From: Thalassolituus sp006212115 | GTDB taxonomy: Bacteria > Pseudomonadota > Gammaproteobacteria > Pseudomonadales > Oceanobacteraceae | Length of the DNA stretch: 64,000 bases | Direction: 5' to 3' (one strand) | Assembly: GCF_040372045.1 (NCBI RefSeq) | Contig: NZ_BAABWH010000006.1 | Shown here: one piece after another, positions 25,673 to 33,994 of the stretch | Numbering within the stretch: position 1 is the stretch's first letter | How the letters are laid out: every line of letters begins with the position of its first letter | Program-made: the position numbers and the translations under genes | The notes under the pieces: model-generated | Databases searched by the model: none | What the model was told of the DNA's origin: nothing | The model's input: the letters and a program-made list of their open reading frames with translations, nothing else

Positions 25673-27181
25673 TTATTGTTTTGTTTGTGTCTGCGGTGCA
25701 GGGTAATACACCGTTGTTGGTTGCTCGTCTTTGCCACGATTGGGCCTGCCTAATGTACGAGCACGCTGCCGGCGATCTATTCCAATGTGACCGCCGTCCG
25801 ATAAGTTGATCGGCGACAGAATGTCTCCACCTGTATTACTAGGCTCGGGTAGCGTTACCCAAGGCCAGCATGCGTAATGATAATAGGGAATGTCGTAAAG
25901 AGCGGCAATATTAAGTGGCCGCTTCTCAATGCTCATCGACTGTATAACATTGTTGGCTTCGGTAGAGGTTAATCCGCCTGGGAGTGTTACTGCCGCCGCG
26001 TCGTAAAAGCCCGTTCTGATTCGCGATTTCAGATCGGAAGGTGAGAGAGGGGAATATCCAGCACGACTTGCCCATTCGAAGCTTGATCCCGCGTTAAAAA
26101 TTAAATCAATAACCGGGGTCTCGTTGGTCTTGCCAGAAGACAGCGCCTTTAATTGCTTATGTAGCTGTTGAAATTCTGTCACTGGCTCTATCACTGCTTC
26201 AGCCACTTCCTTGGTTACTCTCTCAGGTGACGCGAGCCAAACAGACAGTGGTTGTTTCATCTGACTGACGATATGCGTGATTTTCTTTGTTTCCAGCAGC
26301 TCATCCAACCAAGGAGTGGTAGATGTCGTGCGACTCACTGATGCAATACAGTCGATCTGTCCTTGTTTGAATGCTTTGAACTGCTCTTGACCGGCTGGCT
26401 TCATAATAATCTGGCGTATCAGAAAGCGATCTCTGAAGTGCTCGACATTATTTCCCCACCACTCGGGAATACGAAGTAACGTAATCTGATCGTCGGACAC
26501 GCTGTCGATACGATAGGGGCCATTCACCGCAGGGATATCACGTTGTGATTGACCAAAGGCATGTGCAGGCAAAGGGCGGAGATTGAAGAGAGCCTTTGGT
26601 GCACTGTCGAACTTCTGCGAATAATGTAATGCAAAATACGATTCGTCGAATCGCGTGACGCCGGTAAGCAGAGTCGCCTGTCGAGCGTTGGAATATAAGG
26701 TTCCTGAATGAAGGTCAGACTGCTGAAATAGCGTGTAGATAATATCGCGTGTGGTAACGGGAATGCCGTTGCTCCATTGAGCCTTGGGGTGAATATGTAC
26801 GAATAAGGTATGTGATTCAGGATCATCCAGCCAGAAGTCGCTGAGTGCTGGTATAACTGAGTCGTCATATTCAATGCCGAGCGGCATCAACAACTCGTTG
26901 AGCAGCTGAGGCCGGGAACGGTTTGGGCTTGCACGCCAGTTTTTCGGGATGCGCGGAATCAGGGTGGTGAAGCTGCCCGCCATCATAGGCGGTGGCGATG
27001 CTTTCTGACGATCGGCTGATTGCTTGTCAGCTTTCGCGTCAGTTTGTACGTTATTGTACGTACGATACTGTGTTTCCAGCGCTTGCGGTAACTCCGCATC
27101 GCGAAGTTCAATCCCGAGGCAAGATAGGGATAGCAGTGTGGCTGTCAGTGCGACCAGCGATCTCGCTAGTCGCTGTGCCAT
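25673..27181 (-). CDS. family 5 extracellular solute-binding protein
   Basis: A 502-residue secreted protein resembling the peptide/oligopeptide-binding component of ABC importers. Residues 1-25 are a Sec signal ending near SLSCLG; the cysteine is not in a good lipobox. Family features include 'LLNELLMPLGIEYDDSVIPALSDFW', 'LFVHIHPKAQWSNGIPVTTRDIIYT' (the classic 'F.L...a.wsdG.pvta.Dv.' region near 125-150) and 'GPYRIDSV'. A longer version from 27211 would overlap mltD by 20 nt. No permease or ATPase gene is adjacent. Position between mltD and fabI suggests a role in recycling peptides from cell-wall turnover, which is inference only. Confidence 0.8.
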   Translation of the reverse strand: MAQRLARSLVALTATLLSLSCLGIELRDAELPQALETQYRTYNNVQTDAKADKQSADRQKASPPPMMAGSFTTLIPRIPKNWRASPNRSRPQLLNELLMPLGIEYDDSVIPALSDFWLDDPESHTLFVHIHPKAQWSNGIPVTTRDIIYTLFQQSDLHSGTLYSNARQATLLTGVTRFDESYFALHYSQKFDSAPKALFNLRPLPAHAFGQSQRDIPAVNGPYRIDSVSDDQITLLRIPEWWGNNVEHFRDRFLIRQIIMKPAGQEQFKAFKQGQIDCIASVSRTTSTTPWLDELLETKKITHIVSQMKQPLSVWLASPERVTKEVAEAVIEPVTEFQQLHKQLKALSSGKTNETPVIDLIFNAGSSFEWASRAGYSPLSPSDLKSRIRTGFYDAAAVTLPGGLTSTEANNVIQSMSIEKRPLNIAALYDIPYYHYACWPWVTLPEPSNTGGDILSPINLSDGGHIGIDRRQRARTLGRPNRGKDEQPTTVYYPAPQTQTKQ

Positions 27182-27191
27182 TGTTCGTGCG

Positions 27192-28802
27192 TTAGCGAAT
27201 GACATCCACATACAGCGTCAGGTTTTGACCGGGTTTAAGATAACGCCCTCCCAGTTTGGATGCATTCCAGCGCTCAATTTCAGATACTTTGACATTAAAC
27301 CGAGAGGCAATGGTGCTGAGGTTGTCACCGCTGCGCACCTGATAAAAGACTTTGCGTACTTCCTCTCTCTGGCCGTTCGACTTGGTAGTCCATATCGTGA
27401 GTTTTTGGCCAACTCTCAGAGGGTCTCCCGGAGCCATGCCATTCCAGCCGGTAAGCTTACTGACGGAGGTGTCGTACTTGCGCGCAATCTTCCAGAAGCT
27501 GTCGCCGTCTTTGACTCTGTAATCCACACGTTGCGATCGATTACTGGAGCGGCCGGCACTTTGTTTTCTGTTCAGTCGCTCGCTCAAGCTCAGGTTGTAG
27601 CTGCTGCCGGATTTTAGTGCCGATGGGATCAATAGTTGTTGCCCGGCGTAAATTGTATTCGAGCTGAGTTGGTTGGCGCTGCGCACAACGTCGGCGGTGA
27701 TATTGTGCTTGCGTGCGATGCTGATCAGGCTGTCGCCGGAACGAACAACATAACGGTTCCACTTTAATCTCGCGTCATCTGCCAGCTCCGCTAGGTTCTG
27801 CTGATAGATGACTTCCTGTGTAGCCGGAATCAGTACTTCATGCGGACCATCCGGGTGGGTGGCCCAGCGGTTGAACTGTGGATTAAGTCGGTAAATCTCG
27901 TCGAGGTCGGTTTCTGCAAGTTCAGCGACTTGTGAAAGGTCGATTTGCCCTCCAGTCGGAACGGCAGCGAAGTACGGCGCATCCTCGACGGGTTTCCAGG
28001 CAATATCAAATTCGTCACGGTGCTCGAGCAGGTAAGAGATCGCGATCAGCTTGGGTACGTAAGCCCGCGTCTCTTTCGGCAGGTCGAGACTCCAGAAATC
28101 AGTTGGCAGTCCTTTCTTTGAATTTTTTCGGATAGCCTTGCGAACTGTACCGGCGCCAGAGTTGTAGCTGGCCAAGGCGAGCATCCAATCTCCGTCAAAG
28201 CGACCAGCGAGATATTCGAGGTAATCCAGCGCAGCGTTAGTGGCACTGCGGATGTCGCGGCGGCCATCGTGCCACCAGTCCTGATGGAGGCCATAAGCCT
28301 TGCCGGTGGATGGAATAAACTGCCAGACGCCGGCTGCTCTGCCGTGGCTGTAGGCAAACGGATCGAAAGCGCTCTCGACGATCGGTAGCAGAGCCAGTTC
28401 TCCCGGAATATCGCGTCTCTGTACTTCACTGACGATGTAATGGAGATAGCGTCTGGCACGGTCGGATACCTGTTCAAGATGGCGCGGATGTCGGACGTAC
28501 CAGTCCATATGGCGCTTCATGCGGGCATTGGACGGATCATGAGCCAGCTCGAACTGGTCGACGATTCGGTCCCAGCTGGTAGCAGGTACAAGTGGGGGCT
28601 CGTCTGTTGCTTCGGTTGCTGGCTCCTGATCTTTAGTTCCAGGGGCTAATGAAGGCGCTTCAGACTCATCGGCGGTCAGTTGGTTTTCCTGATTTTCGGC
28701 GGATAAGGCTTGAGGATCTTCGAGCGGTGAGGACGTGTTTGGCTGTAAAACACTGCACGCTGACAGAACGGGAATCAGCAGGCATACTGGCAATAACTTC
28801 AT
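27192..28802 (-). CDS. mltD: membrane-bound lytic murein transglycosylase D
   Basis: A 536-residue outer-membrane lipoprotein that cleaves peptidoglycan glycan strands. The lipobox is LSAC with Cys16, followed by a disordered acidic linker to about residue 75. The SLT catalytic domain is at about 110-270, with catalytic Glu143 in LLPIVESAFDP and the 'GVWQFIPSTG' and 'ALASYNSG' motifs. Three LysM peptidoglycan-binding repeats follow at about 351-393, 428-471 and 487-532. E. coli MltD has fewer LysM copies. It heads the minus-strand run mltD - solute-binding protein - fabI. Confidence 0.95.
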   Translation of the reverse strand: MKLLPVCLLIPVLSACSVLQPNTSSPLEDPQALSAENQENQLTADESEAPSLAPGTKDQEPATEATDEPPLVPATSWDRIVDQFELAHDPSNARMKRHMDWYVRHPRHLEQVSDRARRYLHYIVSEVQRRDIPGELALLPIVESAFDPFAYSHGRAAGVWQFIPSTGKAYGLHQDWWHDGRRDIRSATNAALDYLEYLAGRFDGDWMLALASYNSGAGTVRKAIRKNSKKGLPTDFWSLDLPKETRAYVPKLIAISYLLEHRDEFDIAWKPVEDAPYFAAVPTGGQIDLSQVAELAETDLDEIYRLNPQFNRWATHPDGPHEVLIPATQEVIYQQNLAELADDARLKWNRYVVRSGDSLISIARKHNITADVVRSANQLSSNTIYAGQQLLIPSALKSGSSYNLSLSERLNRKQSAGRSSNRSQRVDYRVKDGDSFWKIARKYDTSVSKLTGWNGMAPGDPLRVGQKLTIWTTKSNGQREEVRKVFYQVRSGDNLSTIASRFNVKVSEIERWNASKLGGRYLKPGQNLTLYVDVIR

Positions 28803-28914
28803 ACAAATAAGGTCTGACTGTATATATTGCGTCAGTCTAGCAGTTTACGCCTGCTTTTATAAATGCAGGCGTCGGGCCTTGTGCGCAATCTTGCCCGAAA
28901 GTGGCGGTCGGTAG

Positions 28915-29676
28915 ATGAAACACGGACACAGAATAAAAACTCAGGTACACAAAACATGGCTTGAACGCGCTGATACCCAGCGATTGATGGCGCTCGAAGG
29001 CTCGTGGTTGGCGGATCGCGTTTCTCACTTGCGCGGACGTCATTTGCTTTACGCTGGAGTCGATCAGGAACCCAAGTTTCTGAGCCGAAGCCGCGCAGAT
29101 CATACTTTCAGGGTGTCGTTACCCTGGCAGAAGGGTCTGGTGGATGCGCAGGCATGGATGTCCGATACCGATTGGCCGTTTCGGGACGAGACATTGGATA
29201 TCGTTGTTCTGCAGCACGCGCTAGATATGACAGACAGGCCGCATCAGCTTATTCGGGAAGCGACGCGTAGCCTGGTCTCCGGTGGCTATCTGGTAGTTGT
29301 AGGGTTCAATCCATACAGTCTCTGGGGTGGCGCTCGCTGGATGCGACCACTGTCGACAGGCCTGCCATGGGTCTCGAATCCTGTCGCGCCGCTTCGTTTG
29401 ACTGACTGGCTGACCTTGCTGGATTTTCGGGTAGAAGATGTGACAACAGCGGGGCATTTGTGGCCTGTTAAATTGGGTTCAGAGGCGTTCAGTCGCCGTG
29501 TCGATCGGGTGCTTGCGGGAAATCGATTCGTTCCCGGCAATATCTATATGACGGTAGCGAGAAAAACGGTCGCGGGCATGACAACGATACGGGCAACGCG
29601 TAAAGTTCGCCGTCAATCGGGTATCGGGTTTGCGATACCCGCCGCACGCGAGCCCTACTCGCGTAGGCAGAGCTAA
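28915..29676 (+). CDS. SAM-dependent methyltransferase, YafS-like
   Basis: A 253-residue class I methyltransferase-like protein. The core from about 40 to 160 shows a degenerate motif I (LLYAGVDQE), motif 'WPFRDETLDIVVLQHALDMTD' corresponding to the acidic post-II strand and helix, and 'GGYLVVVGFNPYSLWG', which closely fits YafS-type proteins. The glycine-rich SAM loop is poorly conserved. It lies divergently from mltD and before rnhA-dnaQ, the same place yafS has in enterobacteria. The glyoxalase gene gloB, usually between mltD and yafS, is absent here. Substrate unknown. Confidence 0.78.
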   Translation: MKHGHRIKTQVHKTWLERADTQRLMALEGSWLADRVSHLRGRHLLYAGVDQEPKFLSRSRADHTFRVSLPWQKGLVDAQAWMSDTDWPFRDETLDIVVLQHALDMTDRPHQLIREATRSLVSGGYLVVVGFNPYSLWGGARWMRPLSTGLPWVSNPVAPLRLTDWLTLLDFRVEDVTTAGHLWPVKLGSEAFSRRVDRVLAGNRFVPGNIYMTVARKTVAGMTTIRATRKVRRQSGIGFAIPAAREPYSRRQS

Positions 29677-29722
29677 CAGGGCGGAGCAGAGCTTCGCCGA
29701 TGATGAAGAGAAAGAAGAAACG

Positions 29723-30157
29723 ATGAAGGTCGAGTTGTATACCGACGGCGCTTGCAAAGGCAATCCCGGCACCGGCGGTTGGGGCGCGCTACTCCGATAT
29801 GGTGCCAATGAAAAAGAACTCTGGGGTGGCGAATCTGATACCACCAACAATCGTATGGAGTTGATGGCGGCGATTGAGGGTTTGAAAGCGCTGACGCGTT
29901 CCTGTGAGGTTGTACTTACGACAGACTCTCAATACGTCAAGCAAGGCATTAATCAATGGCTTGCCGGCTGGAAGAAAAATGGCTGGAAGACTGCTTCAAA
30001 ACAGCCAGTGAAAAACAAAGATTTGTGGCAGGCGCTTGATTCTGAATGCGCGCGGCACACAGTCGAGTGGCGCTGGGTGAAAGGGCATGCAGGGCATGAG
30101 GGCAACGAACGGGCAGACCAGCTCGCGAATCGCGGCGCAGCAGAGGTGAAAGCATGA
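29723..30157 (+). CDS. rnhA: ribonuclease HI
   Basis: A 144-residue enzyme that cleaves RNA in RNA-DNA hybrids during replication and removes R-loops. The four metal-binding carboxylates are Asp8 (YTDGACKG), Glu46 (NRMELM), Asp68 (TTDSQY) and Asp132 (NERADQLA), with the usual basic protrusion KKNGWKT near 84-90. The start at 29723 fits homologue length; an upstream in-frame extension to 29630 lacks family similarity. AAGAAG precedes the ATG. The stop overlaps the dnaQ start by 4 nt (ATGA), giving translational coupling. Confidence 0.96.
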   Translation: MKVELYTDGACKGNPGTGGWGALLRYGANEKELWGGESDTTNNRMELMAAIEGLKALTRSCEVVLTTDSQYVKQGINQWLAGWKKNGWKTASKQPVKNKDLWQALDSECARHTVEWRWVKGHAGHEGNERADQLANRGAAEVKA

Positions 30158-30849
30158 GACAGGTCGTACTTGATACGGAAACCACCGGTATTGGTGAAGG
30201 GCACCGGATTATTGAGATTGGCTGCGTTGAGGTCATTGAACGCAAACTGACCGGTCGACATTATCATGTCTATGTTAATCCTCAGCGTGCAATTGATGAA
30301 GAAGCTGCTGAAGTACACGGCATTACCAATGACTGGTTAGAGGAGCAGGGCGCGCCGGTATTTTCTCAGGTGGTTGACGATTTTCGGAGCTTTATCGACG
30401 GTGCACAACTCGTCATTCACAACGCTCCGTTTGACGTTGGGATGATGGATGCTGAATTCTCGCGTCTTAATATGTCGCCAACGAAGGACTTCTGCGGCAT
30501 TCTGGATACTCTGGTCATGGCCAGGCAAATGCACCCAGGTGCACGGGCCAGTCTTGATGCACTTTGTAAGCGTTATGGCATAGACAACTCGCACCGTGAG
30601 CTGCACGGTGCATTGCTGGATGCTGAGATTCTGGCTGACGTCTATCTGATGATGACAGGTGGTCAGACAGATCTGGCGCTGGGAGAAGATGAATCGGAGT
30701 CTGCTGTTGTCGAATTGGATCTTGGGGAAGTATCCGTCGACGCCAGCGCGCTGAAGGTCATTCGCGCAACTGATGCTGAAGTGGCGGCGCACGAGGCGTT
30801 TCTTGATCTCGTAGACAAGAAAAGCGAAGGTGCAGTCTGGCGCCGTTGA
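30154..30849 (+). CDS. dnaQ: DNA polymerase III epsilon (proofreading) subunit
   Basis: A 231-residue 3'-5' exonuclease of the DEDDh type that proofreads replication. Exo I is LDTETTG near 6-12, Exo II 'HNAPFDVGMMDAEF' near 90-103, and Exo III 'HGALLDAEILADVY' near 154-167, with the catalytic histidine. The C-terminal tail of about 50 residues, which contacts the alpha subunit in E. coli, is variable. Its start overlaps rnhA, the standard gammaproteobacterial pair. Confidence 0.95.
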   Translation: MRQVVLDTETTGIGEGHRIIEIGCVEVIERKLTGRHYHVYVNPQRAIDEEAAEVHGITNDWLEEQGAPVFSQVVDDFRSFIDGAQLVIHNAPFDVGMMDAEFSRLNMSPTKDFCGILDTLVMARQMHPGARASLDALCKRYGIDNSHRELHGALLDAEILADVYLMMTGGQTDLALGEDESESAVVELDLGEVSVDASALKVIRATDAEVAAHEAFLDLVDKKSEGAVWRR

Positions 30850-31002
30850 GGTTGATGTGTCGAGATTTAATCGCTGATTTTGCGAGAGAGCGCACGGTTT
30901 TAAGCGGCTGACAGGATTACCGTTCTACCAGATTGCGATGACGTTTGTCCGATTGGTATGACACCCACATGGAAGGACGTGTTAACGTCGGAAATAATGA
31001 AC

Positions 31003-31019
31003 GCGGCGGCTTGCGCCGC
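31003..31019 (+). other. small GC-rich hairpin before 31041 gene
   Basis: GCGGCG at 31003-31008 and CGCCGC at 31014-31019 form a 6-bp stem 22 nt before the next start codon. There is no T-run, so a structured leader is as likely as a terminator for dnaQ. Confidence 0.35.
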
Positions 31020-31040
31020 TAATAAGAAAAGAAGAAAACA

Positions 31041-32681
31041 ATGGCAGATTTATCCAGTGCAGAAATGTCCAATCAGTTCGCTTCGTCGTTGCACGTGGTG
31101 CGACGCGAAATCGAGAACGCCCTGGATCATGCATCCGTTCAGCTAGATACGTACAGTTCGGACGGCAGTGAAGAAACGATCCGGGCGTTTCTCGAAGAAA
31201 TCCGCCAGCTGCGCGGCACCTTCAAAATGTTGGATTTCCGTGCTGGCGAACGACTGTGTGAAGAAATCACAGAAACAACCCGTCGTACGCTCAGTGATGG
31301 CATCAGCGATAAAATGCTAGAAGCCAGCACACAGGCTGTTGTTTATCTCAAAAGATACATTGAGTTTATTATCGCCGGACAGGAAGTCGCCCCTTCGTTA
31401 CTGATTCCTACGATTAATATTGTCCGGAGGGAACGTGGAGAGAAGGCATTGCCTGAAGGGTATTTCTTTCTGAATAACCTGCGTCCAAAACTTCCACATC
31501 CCGCACGTTCTGAAAATCGCACTGTGGCGTACCGACGAGTTCGACAGATGCTGCAGCTCGGTCTGCTGGGATTGATTCGTAGCAATGGCAAACGTGGGCC
31601 GTTACAGGTTTTGACCCGAGCCGTTGATCGGATAGAGCAGGCGGCTCGGTCTAGCCACTCCTGGGTGTTCTGGGAAGTGGTGTCAGGTGCACTCGAAGCG
31701 TTGCAGCAGGATGAGTTTGAAGTGACGCCTCAGCGTATTGCGTTGATCGGCCAACTAGACCGCTTGGTTCGACAGTTGCAGGCCTCCGATGGAGGTGCTT
31801 TTAATGAAGCACCTACAGATGCGCTTCTTAAAGAATTTCTCTACCTGATCGCACTGGCACAACCAGACAGCGAACGCCTGTCTCTGTTGCAGGACAGTTT
31901 CCAGTTGAAGAGCCATGTTCGTGAACGAGAACTTCGTGTATCACGAAATGACCTGAGTGGACCAGACCAGTCTGCATTGGTGTCGTTTGCGCGTGCCCTT
32001 CAGGATGAAATTGAAGCACTGAAAGACATAATTGATCGCAGCCAGCGTAATCCGGATCTTGCTGCAGAAGACTCAGAGCTGATTGAGCGTCTTGAGCGTA
32101 TATCCGATACCTTGATCATGGTGGATATGAATCCGACTGCGGAGCTTGCAGATGGGGTTATCCGTCAGCTCCGGAATGGCAATCTTGATATCGAGCGCCT
32201 GGCGGATGACATCATCCGGATCGAGCAGGATGTTCACGCCATTATTCAATCTAATCACCTTAAGGGTGAACAGATTATTGATCCTGTGACATTGAAGGAA
32301 GCAAACATCGCTGTTGTCTCTGAGGCAGTCACTGCACTGGTGATGGTAAAGCGTGCGGTTGCGGCCTATGTGGATAGTGGTGATAAGCTGCACGTCAAAA
32401 ATGTCGGTAAGAGTCTGCGCGATGTCAGTGGTGCGGTTGTGTTTCTGGAGAAGAAGTTACTTCGCGACATGCTGTTAGAGCTGGAAGAGTTTGTTGAGCA
32501 CCAGGTAATGGATGCCCGTGTCGCGCCTTCGGCACAGGACATGGACGCCTTCGCTGATGCAGTAACGGCTGTCGAGTATTACCTCGATACATACGATTCG
32601 CCATCGTCTGGTGGGGAGGATGCACTGCGTATGGCAGAGGAGAGTATGGTCCATTTGAGATCTGGTCATGTTGCAAACTAG
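31041..32681 (+). CDS. ChpA/PilL N-terminus-like helical protein
   Basis: A 546-residue cytosolic, mostly helical protein. Its first about 110 residues resemble the N-terminal region of the pilus chemotaxis kinase ChpA (PilL): the element IRQLRGTFKMLDF at 54-66 sits where ChpA-type HPt-like repeats have 'HQVQGTLQMVEF', and is followed by 'GERLCEEI'. The histidine of a working HPt site is replaced by Arg55, so phosphorylation there is not expected. No CheA kinase, CheW or receiver domain follows. The stop overlaps the next membrane gene by 14 nt. The ChpA resemblance is pattern-based; the function, perhaps a scaffold or sensor in a surface or pilus response, is unknown. Confidence 0.65.
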   Translation: MADLSSAEMSNQFASSLHVVRREIENALDHASVQLDTYSSDGSEETIRAFLEEIRQLRGTFKMLDFRAGERLCEEITETTRRTLSDGISDKMLEASTQAVVYLKRYIEFIIAGQEVAPSLLIPTINIVRRERGEKALPEGYFFLNNLRPKLPHPARSENRTVAYRRVRQMLQLGLLGLIRSNGKRGPLQVLTRAVDRIEQAARSSHSWVFWEVVSGALEALQQDEFEVTPQRIALIGQLDRLVRQLQASDGGAFNEAPTDALLKEFLYLIALAQPDSERLSLLQDSFQLKSHVRERELRVSRNDLSGPDQSALVSFARALQDEIEALKDIIDRSQRNPDLAAEDSELIERLERISDTLIMVDMNPTAELADGVIRQLRNGNLDIERLADDIIRIEQDVHAIIQSNHLKGEQIIDPVTLKEANIAVVSEAVTALVMVKRAVAAYVDSGDKLHVKNVGKSLRDVSGAVVFLEKKLLRDMLLELEEFVEHQVMDARVAPSAQDMDAFADAVTAVEYYLDTYDSPSSGGEDALRMAEESMVHLRSGHVAN

Positions 32682-33309
32682 CCTGACCGTTGCCGTTGGG
32701 CTCATTATATTTATCGCTCTGATTGCGACATTAGGTCTGTGGTTCCGGCAATCCTGGTTTCGCCAGTGGTTGCGGGGTACGACGGGCATTGCTTTGCTTG
32801 CCGTATCGGTATGGCTGGGGTTAGTTGTTTGGGATCTTTCGAGTTACCGCTCTGCTATTCAGGAGCGGCCCTTGGCTACCGTCAGCATCTACGAAGTTGG
32901 TCCGCAAGAGTTTGACCTGACGCTGGTCGATTCCGAAGGCGAAGAAGAGCGCTTTATCGTCCGCGGTGATCAGTGGCAGCTGGATGTACGTATGCTGGTC
33001 TGGACAGGTCCGCTTCTGGTTCTGGGTAAAGAACCACTGTACCGGTTTGATCGCTTATCCGGTCGATATCTCAGTTTAGAGCAGGAGCGAAGTGCGCCGC
33101 GTACGGTGTACGGGTTTGGTGGTTCTCAGGGGTTTGACGTCTGGAGCTGGTTGCGAAATTTTGACCTGTGGCTGGATGCGGACTTTGGCAGTGCAGTGTA
33201 CATGCCGATGGAAAATGGTGCGGTTTTCAGTGTTGTGAGAACTAATAAGGGGTTGGTTGCACGCCCGGTAAATGATGTTGCTGAAGAGGCGATTGCCGGC
33301 CAGTGGTAA
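32668..33309 (+). CDS. two-helix membrane protein of unknown function
   Basis: A 213-residue protein with two N-terminal membrane helices, about 4-26 and 37-57, and a C-terminal domain of about 150 residues that would lie outside the cytoplasm. The domain is beta-rich with conserved-looking pieces 'ISIYEVGPQEFDLTLVD' style strands, 'GDQWQLDVRMLVW', 'YRFDRLSGRY' and 'FDLWLDADFGSAVYMPM'. Similar proteins in pseudomonads are sometimes labelled efflux pump without good basis. I see nothing pump-like. It overlaps the upstream ChpA-like gene by 14 nt, so the two form a coupled pair ending at a strong terminator. Confidence 0.7.
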   Translation: MLQTSLTVAVGLIIFIALIATLGLWFRQSWFRQWLRGTTGIALLAVSVWLGLVVWDLSSYRSAIQERPLATVSIYEVGPQEFDLTLVDSEGEEERFIVRGDQWQLDVRMLVWTGPLLVLGKEPLYRFDRLSGRYLSLEQERSAPRTVYGFGGSQGFDVWSWLRNFDLWLDADFGSAVYMPMENGAVFSVVRTNKGLVARPVNDVAEEAIAGQW

Positions 33310-33356
33310 TAGCTAATTTGTGTTGAGAAACCAGCTTAACTCGCTAACGAGTAAGC

Positions 33357-33390
33357 AACAAAAAAGCGGCCAATCGGCCGCTTTTCTTTT
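33357..33390. terminator. bidirectional terminator
   Basis: AAAAGCGGCC and GGCCGCTTTT pair around loop AATC, flanked by A-run and TTTTCTTTT. It separates the two-helix membrane gene from the convergent SCP2 gene. Confidence 0.85.
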
Positions 33391-33412
33391 AATCACGCCT
33401 TACATGCGCGAC

Positions 33413-33727
33413 TTATGCTGGGAACAGTTCGCCCAGCTTGGTTGCAAGCATCATGTCGCCTTCAACTTTCAGCTGACCAGACATGAACGCCATCATGCCG
33501 TCCAGGTCGCCTGAAACGATGCCTTGCAGAGTTTCGCTGTTCATGATCAGAGTTACGTTTGGATCAGCTGCTTCACCTTGAACAACTTCACAAGTACCGT
33601 CTTTTACGATCAGGTGGTAAGTATCAGCATCTTCGATGTTGAACTGGAAAACCAGATCCAGGCCCGCAGCAGCGGCTGGGTTGAATTTTGCATTCATTTC
33701 ATTAATGAATTCAGCAGCAGATGACAT
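33413..33727 (-). CDS. SCP2 sterol-binding domain protein
   Basis: A 104-residue single-domain protein of the SCP2 lipid-carrier family, about the smallest form. It shows 'LDLVFQFNIEDADTYHLIVKDG', the 'DPNVTLIMNSETLQGIVSGDLDGMMAFMSGQLKVEGDMMLATKL' region that lines the hydrophobic tunnel, and ends in ELFPA. The start at 33727 has AAGGAT 6 nt upstream; a longer frame to 33871 has no family similarity. It is likely to bind fatty acyl-CoA or similar lipid in the cytosol. It stands alone between a terminator and the divergent sohB. Confidence 0.88.
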   Translation of the reverse strand: MSSAAEFINEMNAKFNPAAAAGLDLVFQFNIEDADTYHLIVKDGTCEVVQGEAADPNVTLIMNSETLQGIVSGDLDGMMAFMSGQLKVEGDMMLATKLGELFPA

Positions 33728-33994
33728 ATCAATATCCTTCAGTAACGTGTTGTGTTTCTTACTGTGCGATTCTTTCTGGTTTGTGTCGGGCCGTTGTATA
33801 TCAAGAAGCCTGAGCTGATTCATACCAAAAAGGTGTGTCGACACTCTATGTGCCCAACATGGGGGTGTCAACGATATTCGAACGATTGTTTGAAAATCGC
33901 TCTGTGGTGTCGCGAGTTCGCTCTCAAGCCTTGCGGCACCGCTGGTTTCAGTTATCCTGACACTCTCTAAACGACAGTATTAAAGGAAAACCGA

